This document shows positions 1 to 6,258 of a stretch of 45,188 nt of DNA, piece by piece (position 1 is the stretch's first letter; each line of letters starts with the position of its first letter). The DNA comes from Paracoccaceae bacterium (GTDB lineage Bacteria > Pseudomonadota > Alphaproteobacteria > Rhodobacterales > Rhodobacteraceae): assembly GCA_030148745.1 (NCBI GenBank), contig JASBSV010000019.1, positions 1 through 45,188 of the forward strand. Reading direction: 5' to 3'. The notes under the pieces are model-generated. The model was given only the letters and a program-made list of their open reading frames with translations. It searched no databases and was not told the DNA's origin. The translations under genes and the position numbers were made by a program.

Positions 1-368
1 CGGGTGTCCAGAAGCTCTTTGATCTGGCCGACGATGGCGGCGTCGGGGCCGTCGTGATCGGCATGGCCAGAGCTTTCCTGATCGCCCTCCATAACCGGTT
101 GACCGGATTGATAATGCTCCATGATCGCGCCAAGGATTGCGGGCTTGATATGGTCCCAGTGAACCGCATCACCCTTGGTGACGGTCACGAAATCGGCGCC
201 AAAGAAAACGCCCGTTACGCCATCGACCGCGAAAATCCGGCCTGCCAGCGGCGACTGGCCCGCAGCATCGGCATTGGGAAAATCCGCCGTGCCCGCCCCC
301 AGAACAGTCTGACCGGGCAGGAATTTCAGCGTTGCGGGGTTCGGAGTGGATTCGGTTTGGATGAACAT
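1..368 (-). CDS. nfu: Nfu-type Fe-S scaffold protein, N-terminal part (runs off the window)
   Basis: Only the first 122 codons are present; the 3' end lies beyond base 1. The protein begins MFIQTESTPNPATLKFLPGQ, the hallmark start of the Nfu N-terminal domain, and continues with a GRIFAVDGVTGVFFGADF segment typical of that domain. An acidic linker with HADHDGPDA follows, and the first helix of the NifU C-terminal domain begins at the window edge. The CxxC cluster-binding motif would lie outside and cannot be checked. Members carry and deliver [4Fe-4S] clusters to apo-proteins in the cytoplasm. The ATG at 368 is preceded by a GAGAGAGGG ribosome site. The gene has its own promoter and an iron-control box at 393-441, so it can be transcribed separately from the usp gene upstream. 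Confidence 0.9.
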   Translation of the reverse strand, partial: MFIQTESTPNPATLKFLPGQTVLGAGTADFPNADAAGQSPLAGRIFAVDGVTGVFFGADFVTVTKGDAVHWDHIKPAILGAIMEHYQSGQPVMEGDQESSGHADHDGPDAAIVGQIKELLDT

Positions 369-392
369 TTGTCAGCCCTCTCTCTGGCCATT

Positions 393-421
393 TATATGCG
401 CTTCGGGCGCCAGTAAGTCAA
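393..421 (-). promoter_or_regulatory. sigma-70 promoter of nfu
   Basis: On the minus strand TTGACT (421-416) and CATATA (398-393) are separated by 17 nt, matching the TTGACA/TATAAT consensus at 5/6 and 4/6 positions. Transcription would start near 386, leaving a leader of about 18 nt before the nfu ATG. It lies between the usp stop codon and nfu, directly below the Irr-type box. Confidence 0.6.
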
Positions 422-424
422 CTA

Positions 425-441
425 TTTAGAAAGATTCTAAA
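425..441 (-). promoter_or_regulatory. Irr-type iron control element (ICE) upstream of nfu
   Basis: A perfect 7-bp inverted repeat with a 3-nt centre, TTTAGAA-AGA-TTCTAAA, lies 57 bp before the nfu start codon. As I recall it, the alphaproteobacterial Irr box has the form TTTAGAA-N3-TTCTAAA. Irr regulates iron and Fe-S genes in Rhizobiales and Rhodobacterales. The site ends four bases before the -35 element, so a bound regulator would sit just upstream of RNA polymerase. Binding by Irr is inferred from the motif and from the Fe-S function of the gene. Confidence 0.7.
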
Positions 442-464
442 TATCCGCAGGGGCGGCACTGTTT

Positions 465-920
465 CTAGGTTATCGCCTCAAGCTGCTCTTTGGACAGATC
501 GCCCGGAACGATTGTCAAAGGCACGGGCAATTCGCCCGATGCGCGCGACATCTGAGACACCAGTGGCCCCGGCCCTTTCTTGTCGGTGCCCGCGCCCAGA
601 ACCAGAATGCCGATTTCGGGGTCGTCGCGCACCTGGGCGAGAATTTCGGGAACCGGTTCGCCCTCGCGGATGATCAGCTCGGGCTCCACCCCCTGTTTGT
701 CGCGCATCCATTTGGCGTAGACTTCGAAATGAGCCTTGATCCGCTCGCGGGCCTCTTCACGCATGATATCGCCCACACCGATCCAATGGTTGAATTCATC
801 GGGCGGAATCACCGACAGGATCGCGACGCCGCCACCGGTATGGGCCGCGCGCATCGCGGCAAAGCGCATCGCGTTCAGGCACTCGCGGCTGTCATCCAAA
901 ACGACAAGAAATTTACGCAT
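465..920 (-). CDS. Universal stress protein (UspA family)
   Basis: A 151-residue single-domain Usp. It starts MRKFLVVLDDSRECLNAMRFAA, the first strand and helix of the Usp fold with the conserved Asp of the nucleotide pocket. The C-terminal glycine loop reads VLGAGTDKKGPGPLVSQ, which departs from the usual G-x2-G-x9-G-S/T ATP-binding pattern, so ATP binding is uncertain. I chose the ATG at 920 because GGGAGG sits six bases before it and the domain begins immediately; a longer frame up to 971 adds unrelated residues. Usp proteins are cytoplasmic and induced under stress or growth arrest; the client here is unknown. The gene lies upstream of nfu on the same strand with a 96-nt gap that holds the nfu promoter. 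Confidence 0.88.
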   Translation of the reverse strand: MRKFLVVLDDSRECLNAMRFAAMRAAHTGGGVAILSVIPPDEFNHWIGVGDIMREEARERIKAHFEVYAKWMRDKQGVEPELIIREGEPVPEILAQVRDDPEIGILVLGAGTDKKGPGPLVSQMSRASGELPVPLTIVPGDLSKEQLEAIT

Positions 921-1052
921 GTCGAACCTCCCAATCGGCGCGATCATGATGGCAGATAGGTTTGCTTGCAATCATTTCCCGTGGTCCTGCGTCAGCATGA
1001 CAGATGGCAGAGCGCGAATTCCTGCGCCGCCGCGCCCGTGGCTCGGTCCATT

Positions 1053-1916
1053 TTATAGCTGTGACAGGGCCCAGTCCCAATACATCTCGCGGATGCGCTT
1101 TGTGACCGGCCCTGCCTGGTAATGGGTGCCGTCAAATTCACTGACCGGCGTTACTTTTGACATGTTGCCGGACAGAAATACCTCATCCGCCTGATGAAAA
1201 TCGTCAAACCCCAGAACGGTTTCGTGAACCTTCACACCGTCGGCCCTGAGGTTGGCGATATGGCGCGCCCGTGTGATCCCGGCCAGAAAAGTGCCATTGG
1301 GGATGGGTGTGAACACCTCTCCGTCGCGCACCATAAAAATATTGGCCGAGGCTGTTTCGGCGACATTGCCCATCGCATCGGCGACAAGCGCGTTGCCAAA
1401 GCCCTTGGAGCGCGCTTCGGCCAGCATCCGGGCGTTGTTGGGATAAAGGCAACCGGCCTTGGCATTGACCACGGCATCTTCCAGAACCGGGCGGCGAAAG
1501 CGGGTGGTTGTCAGGGTTGTTGCCGCGGTAGCCGGGGCCATCGGAATTTCTTCAAGACAGATCGCGAAACCGGTCGCACCCGGTTTCGGCACAATGCCCA
1601 GATCGCCGCCATCCAGCGCCCAGTACATGGGCCGGATATAGACGGCTGAACCTTTGGCAAAACCTTCAAGCCCCTCTTTGACCAATTCCACCATCTGATC
1701 GTCGCCGACCGTGGGGTTGATCATCAGGGCCTTGGCCGAACGGTTGATACGGGCGCAGTGGGCATCAAGATCGGGCGCAACCCCTTCAAACAGCCGCGCA
1801 CCGTCAAACACCGTGGTGCCAAGCCAGCTGCCATGATCGGCCGCGCGCATGATCGCCACGTCGCCCTGATGCCAGCTGCCGTTGAAATAGGTGCGGATAT
1901 TGGTTCCGGTTGCCAT
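1053..1916 (-). CDS. ilvE: Branched-chain amino acid aminotransferase (class IV PLP enzyme)
   Basis: A 287-residue fold-type IV PLP aminotransferase. The PLP lysine is K153 in VVNAKAGCLYPNN, and E187 in VAETASANIF is the conserved ring-nitrogen partner. The N-terminal FDGARLFEG segment and YIRPMYW are typical of branched-chain aminotransferases, which interconvert Val/Leu/Ile and their 2-oxo acids with glutamate as donor. D-amino-acid transaminase and aminodeoxychorismate lyase share the fold, but the substrate-loop sequences look more like BCAT, and the length fits. A GGAGGG ribosome site lies about five bases before the ATG. The gene is probably monocistronic; rhodobacteria often have more than one such paralogue, so the symbol is given by family. 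Confidence 0.8.
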   Translation of the reverse strand: MATGTNIRTYFNGSWHQGDVAIMRAADHGSWLGTTVFDGARLFEGVAPDLDAHCARINRSAKALMINPTVGDDQMVELVKEGLEGFAKGSAVYIRPMYWALDGGDLGIVPKPGATGFAICLEEIPMAPATAATTLTTTRFRRPVLEDAVVNAKAGCLYPNNARMLAEARSKGFGNALVADAMGNVAETASANIFMVRDGEVFTPIPNGTFLAGITRARHIANLRADGVKVHETVLGFDDFHQADEVFLSGNMSKVTPVSEFDGTHYQAGPVTKRIREMYWDWALSQL

Positions 1917-1974
1917 TTTTCCCTCCGAAGTGTCGCCCAGACCCTAGGGAGAGGTAGGTCAGACGTCCAGACCT

Positions 1975-2460
1975 TTAATCGGCCTCGGCGATCAGAGCGT
2001 CGACATCCAGCGGCGCGTTTGTCATCTCAAGACAGCCGGTCGTGTCGCGGGGCCAATCCTGTTGCGGGCGGTCACGGTAAAGCTCGATCCCGTTGCCGTC
2101 CGGGTCGCGAAGATAGACAGCCTCGCTCACGCCATGATCGGCGGCGCCGTCTATCGGCACGCCGGCGGCAATGACCCGCTTGATCGCTGCGCCAAGGCTG
2201 GCGCGATCGGGAAAGACAAAGGCCACATGATAAAGCCCCGTCGCCCCGCGCGGCGGCTGAATCCCGCCGGCGCTCTCCCAGGTGTTAAGCCCGATGTGGT
2301 GATGGTAATCGCCCGCCGCCAGAAACGCGGCGCGGCTGCCGTAGCGTTGTTTGACGGGAAAGCCCAGCACATCGCGGTAAAACGCAATCGCGGTCTCAAG
2401 ATCGGAAACTTTCAGATGAACGTGGCCAACATGGGTTTGCGGGGGGACGGTTTGGGGCAT
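1975..2460 (-). CDS. VOC family (glyoxalase / catechol dioxygenase-like) protein
   Basis: A 161-residue vicinal-oxygen-chelate protein. It shows VGHVHLKVSDLETAIAFYRD (about 11-30), YHHHIGLNTW (52-61), LYHVAF (76-81) and DPDGNGIELYRD (119-130). H13 or H15, H78 and E126 are candidates for the metal-binding triad of extradiol-type VOC enzymes. The N-terminal half resembles the first domain of CatE-like catechol 2,3-dioxygenases, but a full two-domain CatE is nearly twice as long, so the substrate cannot be assigned. I chose the ATG at 2460, preceded by AGGAGA; the open frame further upstream looks non-coding. The neighbours do not suggest a pathway. Confidence 0.75.
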   Translation of the reverse strand: MPQTVPPQTHVGHVHLKVSDLETAIAFYRDVLGFPVKQRYGSRAAFLAAGDYHHHIGLNTWESAGGIQPPRGATGLYHVAFVFPDRASLGAAIKRVIAAGVPIDGAADHGVSEAVYLRDPDGNGIELYRDRPQQDWPRDTTGCLEMTNAPLDVDALIAEAD

Positions 2461-2824
2461 CCTGTTTCTCCTGACTGATACCCCATAGGTGGATGATGGC
2501 GGCGCGAAAGCAACTGCTGGCACCGACAGCATTATGTGCGCCAGCGCGCAGACCCCCGGACTAAATCAACCGGGGGTCGCGGCGGAAAGATCGGGAAATC
2601 AGTTTCCGCCGGGATAGCGCGGCAAGCGGCAACATAAGAAAACAATTTGCCGAAGGTGGGGACAAGGCCCGCGCCTGTCTCGCGATTCTCCGAGACGCGG
2701 ACAGTCTCGCCTCTGGATGAAACGATTTTGTGACGCCCAGGGGCGAAACCGCCCTTGGAAAGATTACGGAAGAAACTTTTTTCAACGCCTGCGGCGGGGC
2801 CGCGAGCGGATCATGCCGGGCAAG
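2461..2824. other. 364-bp gene-free region between trpS and the VOC gene
   Basis: I see no convincing gene here. A 74-codon open stretch on the minus strand (2561-2785) lacks a ribosome site and family features. The region is structured: a perfect 9-bp hairpin at 2551-2578 and a 9-bp hairpin with one bulged T at 2675-2704. On the minus strand CATAAT just after the first hairpin (near 2527-2532) could serve as a -10 for the VOC gene, but no good -35 is seen. The region may hold trpS 3' sequence, the VOC promoter, or a small RNA. Confidence 0.5.
2551..2578 (-). terminator. Hairpin, possible terminator between trpS and the VOC gene
   Basis: GACCCCCGG (2551-2559) and CCGGGGGTC (2570-2578) form a perfect 9-bp stem around a 10-nt A/T-rich loop. 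No T-run follows on either strand, so intrinsic termination is doubtful; a structural or processing role is equally possible. Confidence 0.35.
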
Positions 2825-3874
2825 TCAGGCCGAGCGGATCATCCCGACGATTTCATAGGTCCGGTCCAGAATTGGCGCGGCGATCTCGCGGGCGGCCTGA
2901 GCACCGACGCCCAGGATCCTGTCGATTTCGGCCTGATCCTGCATGAGCCGCGCCATTTCGGTTGAAATCGGCGCCAGTTTGGCCACGGCAAGATCCGATA
3001 GCATCGGCTTGAACTGCGAAAACTGCCGCCCGCCTGCTTCGGCCAGAACCTGATCGACGGACATATCGGCCAGCGCCGCATAGATGTTGACCAGATTGCG
3101 CGCCTCGGGCCGGTTCTCAAGTCCCGCTGCCTCCGACGGAAGGGCGTCGGGGTCGGTCTTGGCCTTGCGAATTTTCCGGGCGATATCTTCGGCGCTGTCG
3201 GTCATGTTGATCCGGCTGGCATCCGAAGGATCGGATTTCGACATTTTCTTGGACCCGTCGCGCAGGCTCATCACGCGGGTTGCGGCCCCTTCGATCACTG
3301 GTTCGGCCAGCGGAAAGAAATCGATCCCGAAGTCATTGTTGAACTTGGCGGCGATATCGCGGGTCAGTTCCAGATGCTGTTTCTGGTCCTCGCCCACCGG
3401 AACATGGGTGGCGTGATAGACCAGAATATCCGCCGCCATCAGCGTGGGATAGGAAAACAGCCCGACGCTGACGTTTTCGCGGTTTTTTCCGGCCTTGTCC
3501 TTGAACTGGGTCATCCGGTTCATCCAGCCCATGCGCGCCACGCAGTTGAATATCCAGCCAAGTTGGGCGTGCTGGGGAACCTGACTTTGATTGAAGAGGA
3601 TGGATTTGGCCGGATCGATGCCCGAGGCGATATAACCGGCGGCCAGCTCGCGCGTGTTGCGCCGCAAATCCTCAGGATCCTGCCAGACGGTGATGGCATG
3701 CAGGTCAACCATGCAATAGATGGTCTCATAATCTTCTTCCTGCATCTCGACAAAGCGTTTGATCGCCCCCAGGTAATTGCCCAGCGTCAGCCCGCCTGAC
3801 GGCTGAATGCCCGAGAACACCCGTTTGGTAAAACCGGCGCCTGCAGGGTTTGATGCCTGATCCGCATCGACCAT
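2825..3874 (-). CDS. trpS: Tryptophanyl-tRNA synthetase
   Basis: A 349-residue class I aminoacyl-tRNA synthetase that charges tRNA-Trp in the cytoplasm. The HIGH-like motif is [10 protein letters not shown] (about 28-37), the KMSKS loop is KKMSKSDPS (209-217), and MVDLHAIT and [15 protein letters not shown] (161-175) are classic TrpRS signatures. The length fits bacterial TrpRS. The ATG at 3874 is preceded by GGAG with a 7-nt spacer. The gene is divergent from the rhomboid-like gene, whose TTG start lies 90 bp away, so the two share a short promoter region. Confidence 0.97.
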   Translation of the reverse strand: MVDADQASNPAGAGFTKRVFSGIQPSGGLTLGNYLGAIKRFVEMQEEDYETIYCMVDLHAITVWQDPEDLRRNTRELAAGYIASGIDPAKSILFNQSQVPQHAQLGWIFNCVARMGWMNRMTQFKDKAGKNRENVSVGLFSYPTLMAADILVYHATHVPVGEDQKQHLELTRDIAAKFNNDFGIDFFPLAEPVIEGAATRVMSLRDGSKKMSKSDPSDASRINMTDSAEDIARKIRKAKTDPDALPSEAAGLENRPEARNLVNIYAALADMSVDQVLAEAGGRQFSQFKPMLSDLAVAKLAPISTEMARLMQDQAEIDRILGVGAQAAREIAAPILDRTYEIVGMIRSA

Positions 3875-3964
3875 TTGTCGTCTCCGTCTGGATTTATCTG
3901 CCCGGCTCGCTTAACCCTCGCCCCGTGGCCCGTCAACACTGGCCGTCATACCAGGGAGAATGCT

Positions 3965-4657
3965 TTGTCTGACAATACGCCGATCTCGCCGATCAACCCC
4001 TTGCCGCCGGTCGTGGTGGCGCTTGTCATTGTCATTGCCGGGGTCGAACTGATCTTTGCCATGGGCGAACGCGGTTTTATCGGCGGTCCGGGCGCCGTGG
4101 GCTGGCGCCTGTCGGCGATCCAGACCTATGCGTTTTCGGGTCAGGTTCTGGACTGGATGATCGTGAACAATGTTTATCCGCCCGAACATCTGATGCGCTT
4201 TGTGACCTACTCATTCGTGCATCTGAGCTTTACGCATATGCTGTTTGTTGCGGTGCTGACCCTGGCACTTGGCAAGATGGTGGGCGAGGTTTTCGGCGCT
4301 TTGTCGCTTTTGGCGGTTTGGTTCGGCGCGGCCATTGTGGGCGCTTTGGTTTATGGGCTGGTACTGCAGGATCCGCGACCGCTCGTCGGTGGTTATCCGG
4401 CGGTTTACGGGCTGATCGGGGCCTATACGTTTTTGCTCTGGGTGCGTCTGGCGGGGACCGGCGGCAATCAGTATCAGGCCTTTTCGCTGATTGCGCTTTT
4501 GATGGGCATTCAGTTGCTTTTTGGTCTGTTGTTCGGCGGCGGCAAGGATTGGGTGGCCGATCTGGCGGGGTTCGCCACCGGATTTGGCCTGTCCTTTCTG
4601 GTCAGCCCCGGAGGCTGGCGGGCGTTTGTGGAGCGGATGCGCCAGCGGGGTGAGTGA
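3965..4657 (+). CDS. Rhomboid-family membrane protein lacking catalytic residues
   Basis: A 230-residue protein with about six membrane segments in rhomboid order, starting near residue 15. The L1-loop/TM2 region (HLMRFVTYSFVHLSFTH) is recognisable. The TM4 active-site motif GxSG-AVxG reads GGYP-AVYG, placing Tyr144 at the Ser position and Pro145 at the Gly position. The TM6 His of HxxGF is Asp199 in DLAGF. Both members of the Ser-His dyad are therefore missing, and it should not be an active protease; an iRhom/derlin-like binding or chaperone role is inference. I chose the TTG at 3965, with AGGGAGA six bases upstream; an in-frame start further upstream would add non-membrane sequence. It converges on murJ with an 11-bp gap. 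Confidence 0.8.
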   Translation: MSDNTPISPINPLPPVVVALVIVIAGVELIFAMGERGFIGGPGAVGWRLSAIQTYAFSGQVLDWMIVNNVYPPEHLMRFVTYSFVHLSFTHMLFVAVLTLALGKMVGEVFGALSLLAVWFGAAIVGALVYGLVLQDPRPLVGGYPAVYGLIGAYTFLLWVRLAGTGGNQYQAFSLIALLMGIQLLFGLLFGGGKDWVADLAGFATGFGLSFLVSPGGWRAFVERMRQRGE

Positions 4658-4668
4658 CCCCGGCCCCT

Positions 4669-6192
4669 TCAGCGGCGCAGGGCCTGACGAAATTCGCGGA
4701 AATGAAACGCTCCGCTGATTTGCCCGGCCAGCGCATAGCTGACCAGCCCCAGCGCCACCAGCGCCAGCAGCGCCAGATATCGCCAGCCGGGCAGATCGAA
4801 GGCTGGCGCGGCGAAATAGACCGCAAGCCAAAGCACCGCCCCCATCACAGCCGAGGCCATGGCGATCCGTGGAACCCGGTGGCGGAAGCGGGCGTCAAAG
4901 CGCGCCTCGCCCCCCATGCCGCGCGCGCCTGCCCATAGCAGAACCACCATGCTCCAGCCCGCCAGAGTGGTAGCGATCGCAGCTGCGCTCCAGCCGATAA
5001 AGGGCGCCAGCCCGATTGCCGCCGCCGCATTCACCAGCATGGCCACCACGGCATAATGAAACGGACGGCGGGTATCTTCGCGCGCAAAGTAAAGTGGTTG
5101 CAGGATCTTCTGGAGCACGAAGGCCGGCAGGCCCAGCCCATAGATCGCTACGGCGCGGGCGGTGGCCGCAGTGTCGGCGGCGTTGAAGAGACCGCGTTCG
5201 AACAGGACCGCGACCAATGGTTGTGGCACTACCAATAGCGCGACCGCCGCCGGAAGCGTAAGAACCAGCGCCATTTCACCGGCACGCGACAGGGCAAGCT
5301 GGGCACCGGCGCCGTCGCGTGATTTGAGACGGCGCGAAAGCTCGGGCAAAAGGACGATGCCGACAGCAATGCCAACCACGCCCAGCGGCAGTTGATAAAG
5401 CCTGTCGGCGGCGTAAAGCCAGCCAACGGCGCTGTCGTAATAGCTGGCGACTTGGCGACCAACCAGAAGGTTCACCTGAACCACCCCCCCGGCCAGCGCC
5501 GCCGGAGCGGCGATCACCGCCAGGCGCCGGATCTGCGGCGTCAGGCGCGGCAGGCGCGGTATCAGGGTAAAGCCCGCGCGAGATGCCGCGACCCAGACAA
5601 GCGCCATCTGCGCAATCCCGGCCACCGGAACTGCCCAGACCAGCGCCAGCGCGATATCGAGCCCAAGTGCCATGGCCAGAAGCATCGCGCCGACAAACAG
5701 GATGTTCAGCAAAATCGGCGCCGCCGCAGCCGCCGTAAAGCGGCCTGTCGCGTTTAAAACGCCCGACAAAAGCGCCGCAAGCGAGATGAACAGGATATAG
5801 GGAAAGGCGATGCGCCCAAAGGTGACGGCAAGGCCGAACTGCTCTTCACCCTGAAATCCCGATGCCATGGCAAGTACAAGAAATGGCATGAATATCTGGG
5901 CAAGCAGGGTCAGAACGATCAGAAGGCCCGCCAGAACGCTCATCGCGTCGCGCGCGAATGCCAGGGGGTCTTCGTCACCTTCGAGCTTTTTGGAGAACAT
6001 TGGCACGAAGGCCATATTGAAGGCCCCTTCGGCAAAGAAGCGGCGAAACAGGTTGGGCAGGGAAAAGGCGACGATAAACGCCTGATAGGCGGGACCGGTG
6101 CCCAGAAATGCCACGATCATCGCATCGCGCACAAACCCCAGAACACGGCTGGCCAGAGTCCAGAACCCGACCGTAAAAAACCCGCGCAACAT
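4669..6192 (-). CDS. murJ: Lipid II flippase MurJ (MviN)
   Basis: A protein of about 507 residues with roughly 14 membrane segments; MurJ flips lipid II across the inner membrane for peptidoglycan synthesis. Diagnostic sequences are TLASRVLGFVRDAMI near the N-terminus and the segment with RRFFAEGAFNMAFVPMFSKK. The start is uncertain. The ATG at 6192 gives MLRGFFTVGFWTL, matching the usual start of the family. An in-frame TTG at 6243 would add 17 residues and begin 15 bases after the glnD stop, allowing translational coupling. Neither has a strong ribosome site. The gene follows glnD on the same strand, an order I associate with rhodobacteria. Confidence 0.92.
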   Translation of the reverse strand: MLRGFFTVGFWTLASRVLGFVRDAMIVAFLGTGPAYQAFIVAFSLPNLFRRFFAEGAFNMAFVPMFSKKLEGDEDPLAFARDAMSVLAGLLIVLTLLAQIFMPFLVLAMASGFQGEEQFGLAVTFGRIAFPYILFISLAALLSGVLNATGRFTAAAAAPILLNILFVGAMLLAMALGLDIALALVWAVPVAGIAQMALVWVAASRAGFTLIPRLPRLTPQIRRLAVIAAPAALAGGVVQVNLLVGRQVASYYDSAVGWLYAADRLYQLPLGVVGIAVGIVLLPELSRRLKSRDGAGAQLALSRAGEMALVLTLPAAVALLVVPQPLVAVLFERGLFNAADTAATARAVAIYGLGLPAFVLQKILQPLYFAREDTRRPFHYAVVAMLVNAAAAIGLAPFIGWSAAAIATTLAGWSMVVLLWAGARGMGGEARFDARFRHRVPRIAMASAVMGAVLWLAVYFAAPAFDLPGWRYLALLALVALGLVSYALAGQISGAFHFREFRQALRR

Positions 6193-6258
6193 CTCTTCAG
6201 GCCACCACGCAAGGCCGGGTGGGTGCGTTGGCCGGGCGGGCAATTGTTATCCGTCGGC

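Noticed and set aside
2561-2785. A 74-codon minus-strand frame between trpS and the VOC gene
   Set aside because: It has no ribosome site, overlaps both hairpins and has basic, low-complexity composition. It was kept only as part of the described gap.
3875-3964. A longer N-terminus for the rhomboid-like protein
   Set aside because: The extension is not membrane-like and overlaps the trpS upstream region. The TTG at 3965 has a well-spaced AGGGAGA.
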